A stretch of 64,000 bases of DNA. Origin: Luteitalea sp. TBR-22. Its GTDB lineage: Bacteria > Acidobacteriota > Vicinamibacteria > Vicinamibacterales > Vicinamibacteraceae. Location: positions 62,001-126,000 of the forward strand of contig NZ_AP024452.1 of assembly GCF_016865485.1 (NCBI RefSeq), written 5' to 3'. The notes under the pieces are model-generated. The model did no database searches. It was not told the origin of the DNA and saw nothing but the letters and a program-made list of their open reading frames with translations. Both the position numbers and the translations under genes were made by a program. Of the stretch, positions 8,902-17,508 are shown piece after piece (the stretch's first letter is position 1; every line of letters starts with the position of its first letter).

Positions 8902-11900
8902 GAACCGCATGATCCCCACCCGTCCCCTCGTCCTCTCCCTCGCCGTGCTGTTCGCGCTCGGCGTCGCCCCCTCCGCGCAGCAGACCCAGCCGGCCGCGGC
9001 CGATGCGTCGAAGAAGGACGCGCCGTGGGACGTGGCTGCACCGCTCGGCCCGACGCAGGTGCTCTCGTTCGAGACCGACGAGGGCACGTGGATGAACGTC
9101 GACGTGAGCCCCGATGGCAGGACGATCGTGTTCGACCTGCTCGGCGACCTCTACACGATGCCGATCGCCGGCACGGGAAGCGGCCTGGCCACGCGGATCA
9201 GCAGCGGGCCGGCCTTCGACATGCAGCCGCGCTTCAGCCCCGACGGCAAGCGGATCGCCTTCAGCAGCGACCGCAACGGCCTCTGGAACATCTGGGTGAT
9301 GCAGGCCGACGGCAGCGGCGCGACGCAGGTGTCGAAGGAAGCGCGGTGGTTCGTCAACAGCCCGACGTGGGCGCCCGACGGTCTGTCGATCTACGCACGC
9401 AAGCACTTCGTGCGGCAGCGGTCGCTCGGATCCGGCGAGATCTGGCAGTTCCACGTCGCCGGTGGCGAGGGGCTGCAGGTCACCGAGAAGAACGGCTGGC
9501 AGAAGGACACCGGCGAGCCGGCCGTGTCGCCCGACGGGCAGGTGCTGTACTTCAGCAAGGACGTCACGCCCGGCGACACCTTCGAGTACAACAAGAACCC
9601 GTTCGGCACCATCTACGCGATCCTGCGCCGCGACCTGAAGACCGGCCGTGAACGCACCGTCACGGGCGGCACGGGGGGCGCCATCACCCCGCGCGTCTCG
9701 CCCGACGGCAAGTCGCTCGCCTTCATCCGTCGCGTCGACACCGGGAGCCGCCTGTTCGTGCGCGACCTGGCCACCGGCCTCGAGACGCCGGTGTTCGATG
9801 GCCTCGACAAGGACCTGCAGGAGGCGTGGGCCGTCCACGGCGTGTACGCACAGTACGCGTGGCTGCCCGACGGCTCAGGCTTCGTGATCTGGGGCAAGGG
9901 AAAGATCTGGCGCGTCGACCTCGCGAAGAAGGCGGGCACGCCAATCCCGTTCCGCGCGAACGTCGAGCAAACGGTCAACGAGGCGCTCCGGTTCCAGCGC
10001 GAGGTGCACCCGGAGCGATTCGCGGTGCGCATGCTGCGCCATGTGAAGGTGTCGCCCGACGGCCGCAGCGTCGTGTACAGCGCGCTCGGGCATCTCTACG
10101 TCCGCGCGTTGCCGAGCGGCGAGCCGCGTCGCCTCACGCAGGACGCCGCCCACGAGGCGTGGCCGTCGTTCTCGCCCGACGGTCGCTCGATCGCCTACGT
10201 CACGTGGGACGACCAGGCGAAGGGACGCGTGCGGGTGATCGGCGTCGACGGGCAGGGCGCGCGCGACGTGGTCGCCACGCCCGGCCACTACGCCTCGCCG
10301 TCGTTCTCGCCCGACGGCGCGTCGATCGTCTATCGCGCAACCGGCGCCGACGTCGACCGTGAGCTGGCCTACGCGGTGGATCCAGGCATCTTCGTGGTGC
10401 CGGCCGCCGGCGGCACGCCGCGCAAGGTGACCGACGGCGGGCAGGAGCCCCTGTTCAACCGCGACGGCACCCGCATCTTCCTGCGCGATCGTCGTGGTGA
10501 CCAGAGCGTGCTCCGCAGCGTGACGCTCGAGGGCGGCGACGAGATCGTCCACGTGCAGTCGGAGAATGCGATTCAGATCGTGCCCTCGCCCGACAACAAG
10601 TGGGTGGCGTTCACCGAGCGCTTCAAGACGTGGGTGATGCCGTTCCCGGCGACCGGCCGCCCCGCGACCATCGCCGCCGGGAGCACCGCGTATCCCATCG
10701 CGCAGGTGTCGCGCGACGCCGGGTTCTCGCTGCACTGGTCGGCCGACAGCCGTCGCGTGCACTGGACGCTCGGCCCGGAGCTCTTCACCCGCGAGCTCAC
10801 GAAGACCTACGCCTTCATCGAGGGCGGGGACGCCACGCCGGCGCCGCCCGAGACCGCCGGCGTGAACATCGCCTTCACCACGGCCGCCGACGTCCCCACG
10901 GGCGAGGTCGCGTTCACCGACGCGCGCGTGATCACGATGGCCGGCAACAATCGTCGTGAGGTGATCGAGCGTGGCACCGTCGTGGTCCGCGGCAATCGCA
11001 TCGTCGCGGTCGGCGCAGCGGGGAAGGTGTCGATCCCGGCGGGGGCCAGGCGCATCGACGCCGCCGGCAAGACCATCATGCCGGGAATCATCGACGCCCA
11101 CGCGCACCTCGGCGGCCCCGGCGACGGCCTCATCCCGAAGGCCAACTGGCCGCTGATGGCCAACCTGGCGTTCGGCGTCACCACCTCGCACGACCCCTCG
11201 AACGACACCGAGACCATCTTCACGGTGGCGGAGATGGTGCGCAGCGGCGCGATCGTCGGCCCGCGCGTGTTCTCGACGGGCACCATCCTCTACGGCGCCG
11301 AGACGCCCTTCAAGGCGGTGGTCGCGTCCCTCGAGGACGCGCGATCGCACATGCGTCGCATGAAGGCGGCCGGTGCCTTCTCGGTGAAGAGCTACAACCA
11401 GCAGCGGCGCGACGCGCGGCAGATGATCATCAAGGCAGCGCGCGAGCACGAGATGCTCGTGGTGCCCGAGGGCGGCTCGCTGCTGTACTACAACGAGACG
11501 ATGATGCTCGACGGCCACACGGGCATCGAGCACAACCTGCCGGTGCCGAACCTGTACAAGGACGTCACCACGCTCTTCGCCCGGAGCGGCCTCGGCTACA
11601 CGCCCACGCTCATCGTGTCGTACGGATCCCAGAGCGGCGAGAACTACTGGTACCAGCGCGACGACGTGTTCAGGAACGAGCGGCTGCTGACGTTCGTGCC
11701 GCGCGAGGTCGTGCTGCCGCGCGCCCGGCGCCGCGGCATGTCGTCGGAGGACGACTACGCGCACGTGCTCGTGTCGAAGGGCGCCAAGGCGGTGCTCGAC
11801 GCCGGCGGCAAGGTGCAGCTCGGGGCGCACGGCCAGTTGCAGGGGCTCGGCGCGCACTGGGAGCTGTGGATGCTGCAGCAGGGCGGCATGACCAACCACG

Positions 11901-12145
11901 AGGCGCTGCAGGCGGCGACGATTGCCGGCGCGCAGTACCTCGGGCTGGACAAGGACCTCGGGTCGCTCGAGGCCGGCAAGCTCGCCGACCTGGTGGTGCT
12001 CGACGGGAACCCGCTTGTCGACATCCGCCAGAGCCAGACGGTGCGGATGGTGATGGTCAACGGCCGGCTGTACGACGCCGCGACGCTGAACCAGCTCGCA
12101 CCCGTCGCACAGGAGCGCCCGAAGCTGTATTGGGAGCGTAACTAA
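8900..12145 (+). CDS. secreted PD40 beta-propeller amidohydrolase
   Basis: 1081 aa. A signal peptide (MNRMIPTRPLVLSLAVLFALGVAPSA) is followed by TolB/PD40-type propeller repeats (many copies of SPDGxxI/FSPDGxxIA between about residues 60 and 600). From about 680 there is a metal-dependent amidohydrolase barrel: the metal ligands of GIIDAHAHLG lie near residue 731 and the usual C-terminal segment GSLEAGKLADLVVLDGNP is present. Such two-domain proteins are common in Acidobacteriota and Bacteroidota and are often annotated as peptidase-like amidohydrolases; the substrate is not predictable. The GTG start has no Shine-Dalgarno sequence; a heptad array lies directly upstream. ATG 8909 is an alternative start. 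Confidence 0.88.
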   Translation: MNRMIPTRPLVLSLAVLFALGVAPSAQQTQPAAADASKKDAPWDVAAPLGPTQVLSFETDEGTWMNVDVSPDGRTIVFDLLGDLYTMPIAGTGSGLATRISSGPAFDMQPRFSPDGKRIAFSSDRNGLWNIWVMQADGSGATQVSKEARWFVNSPTWAPDGLSIYARKHFVRQRSLGSGEIWQFHVAGGEGLQVTEKNGWQKDTGEPAVSPDGQVLYFSKDVTPGDTFEYNKNPFGTIYAILRRDLKTGRERTVTGGTGGAITPRVSPDGKSLAFIRRVDTGSRLFVRDLATGLETPVFDGLDKDLQEAWAVHGVYAQYAWLPDGSGFVIWGKGKIWRVDLAKKAGTPIPFRANVEQTVNEALRFQREVHPERFAVRMLRHVKVSPDGRSVVYSALGHLYVRALPSGEPRRLTQDAAHEAWPSFSPDGRSIAYVTWDDQAKGRVRVIGVDGQGARDVVATPGHYASPSFSPDGASIVYRATGADVDRELAYAVDPGIFVVPAAGGTPRKVTDGGQEPLFNRDGTRIFLRDRRGDQSVLRSVTLEGGDEIVHVQSENAIQIVPSPDNKWVAFTERFKTWVMPFPATGRPATIAAGSTAYPIAQVSRDAGFSLHWSADSRRVHWTLGPELFTRELTKTYAFIEGGDATPAPPETAGVNIAFTTAADVPTGEVAFTDARVITMAGNNRREVIERGTVVVRGNRIVAVGAAGKVSIPAGARRIDAAGKTIMPGIIDAHAHLGGPGDGLIPKANWPLMANLAFGVTTSHDPSNDTETIFTVAEMVRSGAIVGPRVFSTGTILYGAETPFKAVVASLEDARSHMRRMKAAGAFSVKSYNQQRRDARQMIIKAAREHEMLVVPEGGSLLYYNETMMLDGHTGIEHNLPVPNLYKDVTTLFARSGLGYTPTLIVSYGSQSGENYWYQRDDVFRNERLLTFVPREVVLPRARRRGMSSEDDYAHVLVSKGAKAVLDAGGKVQLGAHGQLQGLGAHWELWMLQQGGMTNHEALQAATIAGAQYLGLDKDLGSLEAGKLADLVVLDGNPLVDIRQSQTVRMVMVNGRLYDAATLNQLAPVAQERPKLYWERN

Positions 12146-12220
12146 CGTTTAACGTTTAACGTGTAACGTGCAACGCCAGACGCCAGACGCCAGACGCCAG
12201 ACGCCAGACGTCAAACGTCA
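12144..12220. repeat. heptad array of RACGYYN units filling a convergent intergenic gap
   Basis: Eleven uninterrupted 7-mers: AACGTTT x2, AACGTGT, AACGTGC, AACGCCA, GACGCCA x4, GACGTCA, AACGTCA. The first AA belongs to the TAA stop of the upstream gene. The last unit ends one base before the sulfatase stop codon (12222-12224, minus strand), so the array is the entire space between two convergent genes. Confidence 0.85.
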
Positions 12221-12221
12221 G

Positions 12222-13733
12222 TTACTGATACGTCCACTTCAGCACCCACGGGTCCGACGTGCGCTCCTGGAAGGCGCGGAGCCGGGCCTTGTAGGTGGCC
12301 AGCGTCTGCGCGTGCCCGGGGTCGTTCGCGAGGTTGCGCGACTCGTGGGGATCCTGCTCGAGGTCGTACAGCTCGAACTCGTCGCGCTGCACGTAGCGCC
12401 CGACGGTGCGCTTGCCGTAGGAGGCCTCGGCGCCGCCCTTCCACGCCGACTGCCAGGTGGCCGACGACCACAGGTCGGTGGAGAACGGGAAGGGCAGTTG
12501 CCAGGCTACGTTCCAGATCAGCTTGTAGCGCCTGTCCCGCACCACGCGCATCGGGTAGTACATCTGGATCTCGTGGAAGGTGTGCGACGCATACACCTCG
12601 TCCCACCCGGTGAGCGGCTCGCCGCGCATGGCCGGCAGGAACGATCGTCCGTGCAGCCCGTGCGTCTCGGGCAGCGTGGCGGTGGCCCGCACCTCGCCGC
12701 TGGCGATGTGCTGCTTGTACGTCGGCGACGTCGCGCCGGCCGCCTCGAGGATCGTCGGCGTGATGTCCACCCAACTCACCATGGCATCGGAGGTCACGCC
12801 CCGTCGCTGCGCCTGCGGATGCCTCACGATCAGTGGTGATCGGAGGCCGGGCTCGTAGACGGTCGTCTTCGCGCCAGGGAACGCGGCGCCGTGGTCCGAG
12901 AGGTAGACCAGGAGCGTCCGCTCGTACACGCCGGCATCCTTGAGCACCTGCACCATGCGGCCCACGCCCTGATCGAGGCGCGCGATGGACTGGTAGTACT
13001 GCGCCAGTTCGGCGCGCGTGGCCGGCGTATCCGGCAGCCAGGCCGGCACCACGACGTTCGCGGGATCGAACGTCACGGTCTGCACGCCCGGGTAGCCCTC
13101 CGGGCGATTCCCGAAGCGGTCGGGGCCGGTCTTCGTGCCGTCCGTCGTGCCTCCGCCGCGATGCGGATCGGAGGTCGCGATGTACAGGAAGAACGGCCGC
13201 GCGTCGCGGGCACTCACGAAGGCGCGCGTACGCTCGGCCATGTCCACGGTGTTGCGTCCGTCGGCGCCGAGCACCTGCTCGAACCTGTAGGTGTCGGCGG
13301 GGGCGACGTGGAACTTGCCGATGCGCGCCGTGCGGTAGCCCGCCTCCTGCAACAGCACCGGCAGCGGGCGCAGGTTGGCGTAGCTCTGGAAGTGGCTGTA
13401 GTCGTGCTCGTGTCCGTACTGCGCCGTGCGGTGGTTGTGCAGCCCGGTCAACAGCACCGATCGACTCGCGCTGCAACTCGCGGTGGTCGCGTACGCATGC
13501 GGGAAGCGCACGCCCTCGGCCGCGAGCGCGTCGAGATGCGGGGTCTTCACCGCGGGGTTGCCGTACGCGCCGGTGTCCTGCCCGTGGTCGTCGGCGACGA
13601 ACACCACGATGTTCAGGCGCGGCGTTGGCACGGGCGTCGTGCCCTGCGCGAAGGCGGTGCTGGTTGCGGCGACCACGCCGAGGCAGAGCCACGACGCGAC
13701 GAGGCAGGCGACGGTCCGATGGAGGAGCGGCAT
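12222..13733 (-). CDS. secreted sulfatase (alkaline-phosphatase superfamily)
   Basis: 503 aa with a signal peptide (cleavage near AFAQG). It hydrolyses sulfate esters outside the cytoplasm. The N-terminal metal site FVADDHGQD is followed by the type I sulfatase core SCSASR: Cys87 is the residue converted to formylglycine, within the C-x-P/A-x-R signature. Later SDHGAAF supplies another metal ligand pair. The C-terminal region (YELYDLEQDPHESRNLA) is the standard end of arylsulfatase-A-like and heparan N-sulfatase-like members. No formylglycine-generating enzyme or anaerobic maturase lies in the window. The substrate is unknown; soil polysaccharides or glycosaminoglycans are possible. Confidence 0.92.
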   Translation of the reverse strand: MPLLHRTVACLVASWLCLGVVAATSTAFAQGTTPVPTPRLNIVVFVADDHGQDTGAYGNPAVKTPHLDALAAEGVRFPHAYATTASCSASRSVLLTGLHNHRTAQYGHEHDYSHFQSYANLRPLPVLLQEAGYRTARIGKFHVAPADTYRFEQVLGADGRNTVDMAERTRAFVSARDARPFFLYIATSDPHRGGGTTDGTKTGPDRFGNRPEGYPGVQTVTFDPANVVVPAWLPDTPATRAELAQYYQSIARLDQGVGRMVQVLKDAGVYERTLLVYLSDHGAAFPGAKTTVYEPGLRSPLIVRHPQAQRRGVTSDAMVSWVDITPTILEAAGATSPTYKQHIASGEVRATATLPETHGLHGRSFLPAMRGEPLTGWDEVYASHTFHEIQMYYPMRVVRDRRYKLIWNVAWQLPFPFSTDLWSSATWQSAWKGGAEASYGKRTVGRYVQRDEFELYDLEQDPHESRNLANDPGHAQTLATYKARLRAFQERTSDPWVLKWTYQ

Positions 13734-13770
13734 GCGTGCCCGGAAGCCTATCAGCGTCCGGGCTTCTCGA

Positions 13771-13838
13771 GAGGTAGGGCGCGGTGTCCTTGGGCGCCGA
13801 AGCGCATAGCGCGAAGGTGTCCCACCGCGCCGTCTCCC
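13771..13838. repeat. REP family 2 element, long form
   Basis: GTAG at 13774, then GGCGCGGT (13778-13785) pairs with ACCGCGCC (13824-13831). The interior carries a second GC-rich hairpin (GGGCGCCGAAGCGCATAGCGCG). It sits between the divergently placed sulfatase start and the VapC stop and is related to 4828-4894 and 19571-19597. Confidence 0.7.
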
Positions 13839-13839
13839 G

Positions 13840-14271
13840 TCAGCCGATCACCGTCAGGTGCCCTGCGTCTGCCGACGGTACGGCGCGCAGCGGTACGTGC
13901 TGGTCGAAGGTCACGAAGCGCCCGCCCCGCGCGGCTGCGAGTGCGAGCAGGTAGGCGTCGGTGGCGTGGCGCGAGGTCAACAGCTCCGACCAGCGGACGG
14001 TGTCGGCCGCGAGCAGGTCGGTGTCGGCGCTCCAGAACTCGTGGTGGGGCGTTGCGGCCGCGGCCTGCAGGCGCTCGGCGACCTGTGCGGCCGGCTGCAT
14101 GTTCGGATATGCCGACTGCGCCATCACCCGGATGCAGCCGAGCTGCGTGAGCGGGCAGGAGGCCCAGCCGTGCCCGATGTGATCGGCCAGCCACCGGCTC
14201 GCCAGGTGGTGGTGGACGTGTGCCGCGTCGAGCAGCGCGATCAGGACGTTGACGTCGAGTAACCCCCGCAT
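13840..14271 (-). CDS. VapC-type PIN-domain ribonuclease toxin
   Basis: 143 aa. A PIN-domain endoribonuclease that would cleave RNA when freed from its antitoxin. The first acidic residue is in LLDVNVLIALLD, and the C-terminal acidic cluster lies in RHATDAYLLALAAARGGRFVTFDQ. Its ATG overlaps the antitoxin stop by one base (TGATG on the minus strand), the usual coupled arrangement with the antitoxin first. Members with the LLDVNVLIAL start are often called TA-system VapC family ribonucleases. Its RNA target cannot be predicted. Confidence 0.88.
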   Translation of the reverse strand: MRGLLDVNVLIALLDAAHVHHHLASRWLADHIGHGWASCPLTQLGCIRVMAQSAYPNMQPAAQVAERLQAAAATPHHEFWSADTDLLAADTVRWSELLTSRHATDAYLLALAAARGGRFVTFDQHVPLRAVPSADAGHLTVIG

Positions 14272-14516
14272 CAGACCCCGTCGCGGTCGCGCAGGTCGTC
14301 GATGACCTCGTTGGTGACGAGCGTCTTGCCCGGCGGAAAGGGGCGGAATCCGAAGACGACGGGCCTGTCGCGGATGTCGCCGAGTTCGGCCGGCGGGCTG
14401 GTGAGGGCCCGTCGCGCGAGCAACGACAGCATCTCGCCGGCGGTCAGGCCCTCTTTCCTCGCAAGCGCCTTCACCGCCGCCAACACGTCGTCTTCGATGT
14501 CGAGAGTGGTTCGCAT
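14271..14516 (-). CDS. ribbon-helix-helix antitoxin (VapB-like)
   Basis: 81 aa. The start MRTTLDIEDDVLAAVKALAR is a ribbon-helix-helix DNA-binding fold; the acidic and proline-rich C-terminal half (PPAELGDIRDRPVVFGFRPFPPG) is the likely toxin-binding tail. ATG 14516 gives the length usual for this antitoxin class; the open frame runs further upstream but reads through REP-like repeats with no domain. It probably represses its own operon by binding just upstream, near 14517-14550 (GATGCTATCGCATC is a near-palindrome there). Confidence 0.82.
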   Translation of the reverse strand: MRTTLDIEDDVLAAVKALARKEGLTAGEMLSLLARRALTSPPAELGDIRDRPVVFGFRPFPPGKTLVTNEVIDDLRDRDGV

Positions 14517-14572
14517 CTGATGATCTGATGCTATCGCATCAGCATCATGGTCCACAAACCCCGCGTCGCTGT

Positions 14573-14734
14573 GGCGGAGGCCGCTCCGCCTACCGGCTTC
14601 GGCGAGCCAGGCATCCGCCCTACCTGTGTGGTGGGGCGCAGCGTGTGCGCCGACATCGCGCGCAAAGTGGGGCGCGGTGGTCCCCACCGCGCCGTTGTCA
14701 GCCATTCGATAGCGGCGGCGTGATGAGCGCCGCC
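14573..14734. repeat. cluster of REP-like palindromes, including an inverted pair
   Basis: Three hairpins fill most of this gap. GGCGGAG/CTCCGCC ends in CTAC at 14573-14593. GGCGCGGTGG pairs perfectly with CCACCGCGCC at 14671-14693. GGCGGCG pairs with CGCCGCC at 14714-14734 and is followed by CTAC (14735-14738). The last CTAC contains the stop codon of the PD40 gene (CTA, minus strand). A further CTAC lies at 14630 after CATCCGCC. Confidence 0.65.
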
Positions 14735-16753
14735 CTACTTGGACAGGAAGTTCTCCAACGCCCACACCTGCGGGCGCTTCTGGACGCGCACCGTCGACAT
14801 CAGCCCATCCTTGTTGATGCTCAGCCCAAGCATCTCCGCTGGCAACCGGTGGCTCACGCGTGCCCCGCCGGTCGCAGGGTACGTCCACAGTTCGGTCCGC
14901 CCCGTCGGGAACTCCCTGGCGAGCACCACGACATGCTTGTCGTCCGGGCTCCAGTCGAGTCCCCACATCACGTTTCGATCCGTGCGGAAGTCGCGGGAGT
15001 AGAGCCGCGTGTACGCGCCGCTGGCCAGGTCGACGACGCCGAGATTGGGGCCCGACCGCACGGCCAGCTTCGTGCCGTCGCGCGAGAGGATCAGGTTCGG
15101 GACCCGAGTGAAGTCTTCATGGAGTACGCGCTCCGTGCCGGTCTCGAACGAATACGCGACGAGCTTGCCCGCAGGAGTGCGACCGTAGATGGTCTTCCCG
15201 TCGTGCGACGGCACGAACGCTGCGTTCCAGCTCGCGCCAAGGGGCGTCGTGAGGAACGTGGCAGCACCATTGACCGGATCCACCCGATACAGTCCCTCCT
15301 TGCCGTCGGCACTCAGGCCTGCCACCAGAAACGACGTGCCGTCGTGGCTCCACTCGGCGCGGCGCACTTCCTCCAGTTGAACGGTGATGGACGACTGCCT
15401 GCTGCCCGCCGCCGAGCGCACGACGACGCGGTTCGGCCTGACCGTCCACATGACCTGACTTCCGTCGGGCGAGAACTTCAACCTGCCACTCGCCATGCCG
15501 ACGGCGGCCTCGTCAGCGGGGAACTCGGCCACCGTGGCGCCCAACGTTCCCGTTCCGAGGTCCACGGCACCAAGCCAGCCGTCGGCGCGACGGTTGCGGA
15601 GGCCGTACAGCAGACGCCCATCAGACGTCATGCCCAGGGGCTCGCCGACGTTCGACACGCCGAAGATCTGCTGCGGTGTCCCGGCAGCCTTGCCCTGCGT
15701 GATGGGCACCTTGAACAACGAGGTCGTGCCCTCCCGCTCTCGGGAGACGAGCAGCGCTTTGCCGTCCGGGGTCCACGCCATCATCTGCGCGTCGCTGGCG
15801 GCGGTCTCCGACGATACCGACCCATCCACGGGCACGACGTGCACGGAGGCTGGTCCACCGGCCACGGCGCTCTCTTCATAGGCCAGCCAACGGCCGTCCG
15901 GGGAGAAGCGGATCCGGTTCTTGGGCCCGGCGGTCGTCTTGAGCACGCGTTCCTGCCCGGAGTCGGCCGACCACAGCACGAGTGCGGTGATCCACCGAGG
16001 CTCCGCCCCCTGCAGCACCCACCCGGCAATCCACTTGCCGTCAGGCGACCACGCCTGCACCGACAGTCCTGGTGCCCGGCGCAACGTCCGCTCGCCGGTG
16101 CCGTCGGCGTTGATCACGCGCGCCTGGAAGAAGTCGCCCGTCTTCACCGAGGCCTCGTCCCAGCCGTCCCACACGAACGCGATCCGCTTGCCATCCGGCG
16201 ACAGTGCCGTGTGCTCGACCTGGCCCTGCGCCTTGACCGATCCGCCCGTGTTGGTGATGCGGCGCTCGTCACCGGTCACGAGGTCCTTGATCACCACGTC
16301 GTCGGTGGTCCAGTTCACGAACGACAGATATCGCCCGTCGGCCGACGCCGACGCCTGCTCGTTGGTGGCCTCATCCCACAGCAGACGCGTCCTCGGTCCA
16401 CTCACCGCCTTCGCACCGCCCATCGCCGCCAGGCGTGCGCGTGCTTGTGCCGCCGCATCCGCCTGGTCGCCGAACTCCCTCACCGCGCGCTCGTACGCCG
16501 CGCGCGCGTCCTTGTCGCCGAGTCGCTCGTAGCACGCCCCCAGGCGCACCAACGCCCGGGCGGCCACCGTGCGATCCGCGGCACTGGCCAACTGCTTGTA
16601 GAGCGCGATCGCGCCGGCCAGGTCGCCCTCCACGGTCTCCTTGGTGATGGCGGCCTGCAGCCGCACCTCCGCCTGCGTGTTCCGCTGTGCCTCCACCGCC
16701 ACGGATGCCACCGCCAGCGCAAGTCCCAGGATCATCGTCGTCGTTGGTCGCAT
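14735..16753 (-). CDS. secreted TPR/PD40 (TolB-like) protein
   Basis: 672 aa from ATG 16753, which has AGAGG 8 nt upstream; GTG 16762 is a less likely start. A signal peptide (LGLALAVASVAVEAQR) precedes a short TPR-like helical part (about 30-130: AIALYKQLASAADRTVAARALVRLGACYERLGD), then a six- or seven-bladed PD40 propeller with repeated SPDGKWIA/SPDGRWLAYEES motifs. No enzymatic domain follows. It lies downstream of a two-component pair on the same strand and shares a TGTCTGA motif with the kinase promoter, so it is the likely target of that system. The role is unknown; many related proteins are sensors or scaffolds in the periplasm. Confidence 0.8.
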   Translation of the reverse strand: MRPTTTMILGLALAVASVAVEAQRNTQAEVRLQAAITKETVEGDLAGAIALYKQLASAADRTVAARALVRLGACYERLGDKDARAAYERAVREFGDQADAAAQARARLAAMGGAKAVSGPRTRLLWDEATNEQASASADGRYLSFVNWTTDDVVIKDLVTGDERRITNTGGSVKAQGQVEHTALSPDGKRIAFVWDGWDEASVKTGDFFQARVINADGTGERTLRRAPGLSVQAWSPDGKWIAGWVLQGAEPRWITALVLWSADSGQERVLKTTAGPKNRIRFSPDGRWLAYEESAVAGGPASVHVVPVDGSVSSETAASDAQMMAWTPDGKALLVSREREGTTSLFKVPITQGKAAGTPQQIFGVSNVGEPLGMTSDGRLLYGLRNRRADGWLGAVDLGTGTLGATVAEFPADEAAVGMASGRLKFSPDGSQVMWTVRPNRVVVRSAAGSRQSSITVQLEEVRRAEWSHDGTSFLVAGLSADGKEGLYRVDPVNGAATFLTTPLGASWNAAFVPSHDGKTIYGRTPAGKLVAYSFETGTERVLHEDFTRVPNLILSRDGTKLAVRSGPNLGVVDLASGAYTRLYSRDFRTDRNVMWGLDWSPDDKHVVVLAREFPTGRTELWTYPATGGARVSHRLPAEMLGLSINKDGLMSTVRVQKRPQVWALENFLSK

Positions 16754-16797
16754 GTCGATCACCTCTGGGCACAGCCTAGGGAGGCGCCATCTGACCC

Positions 16798-16816
16798 TGT
16801 TTGGAAGACTGTCTGA
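16798..16816. promoter_or_regulatory. candidate response-regulator site upstream of the PD40 gene
   Basis: TGTTTGG at 16798-16804 and TGTCTGA at 16810-16816 form an imperfect direct repeat (12-bp period), 45 bp upstream of the PD40 start. TGTCTGA recurs before the kinase gene at 19528. TCTGACC/GGTCAGA halves also flank the region. Confidence 0.3.
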
Positions 16817-16831
16817 TGTTGGTCAGAGTGA

Positions 16832-17507
16832 TCAGCCGTCGAAGCGGTAGCCCATGCCGCGCACGCTCGTCAGGTAGCGCGGCTGCAGCGGGTCGGGCTC
16901 GATCTTCCGGCGCAGGTTCATCACGTGGTTGTCGATCACGCGGTCGGTGGGGGCGCTGTCGGGCCGCCACACTTCGTCCATCAGCCGCTCGCGCGTCATG
17001 AGCCGCCCCCGACGCCTGACGAACGTCGTCAGCAGCTTCCACTCGAGTGGCGTGGTGTCCAGCACGGCGCCTGCACGGCGGACCTCGCCCCGCGTGAAGT
17101 CCACCTCCACGTCACCGAACGCGTAGACGTCTGCGGTCTCGGGCGCGGCACGCCGGAGCAGCGCCTTCACCCGCGCCCGCAGTTCGAGCGCACCGAACGG
17201 CTTGGTCAGGTAGTCGTCGGCGCCGAGCTCGAGGCCCAGCACCTTCTCGGCCTCCAGCGCCTTCGCGGTGAGCATGAGGATCGGCGTGCGTACGCCTGCC
17301 TGCCGGAGCTCGCGGCAGATGGCATACCCATCCTTCCCGGGTAGCATCACCGTCGAGCAGGATGGCGTCGAAGCCGCCCTTCGCCGCGCGCTCGTACCCG
17401 GCCTGGCCGTCGCTCGCCACCTCGACGACGTGCCCCTCGGACGCCATCTCGTTCTTCAATCCCAGCGCGATGCCGGGCTCGTCTTCGATGATCAGGATGC
17501 TCGGCAT
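16832..17507 (-). pseudogene. OmpR/PhoB-type response regulator split by one extra base
   Basis: The N-terminal frame starts at ATG 17507 (MPSILIIEDEPGIALGLKNE) with the acidic pocket and ends at the phosphoacceptor Asp of DAILLD. The remaining receiver (VMLPGKDGYAICREL, LTAKA, the switch lysine in TKPFG) and the whole winged-helix domain (VYAFGDVEVDFTRGE ... RVIDNHVMNLRRKIEPDP) continue in another frame. Reading the minus strand, CTC GAC G GTG ATG shows one extra G at 17350/17351; removing it restores about 224 aa. The kinase stop (17511-17509) is one base from this ATG, so the two are translationally coupled. It may be a real frameshift mutation, a phase-variable state, or a sequencing error. 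Confidence 0.85.
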
Positions 17508-17508
17508 C

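Noticed and set aside
9875-11899. 674-codon minus-strand frame inside the PD40-amidohydrolase
   Set aside because: Antisense to a clear two-domain protein; composition is typical of shadow frames.
12144-12220. CRISPR array
   Set aside because: The repeats are 7 bp, contiguous and without spacers; no cas genes are present.
14528-16816. 762-codon plus-strand frame opposite the PD40 gene
   Set aside because: It starts within REP repeats and has no recognisable domain; the minus-strand gene has a signal peptide and propeller repeats.
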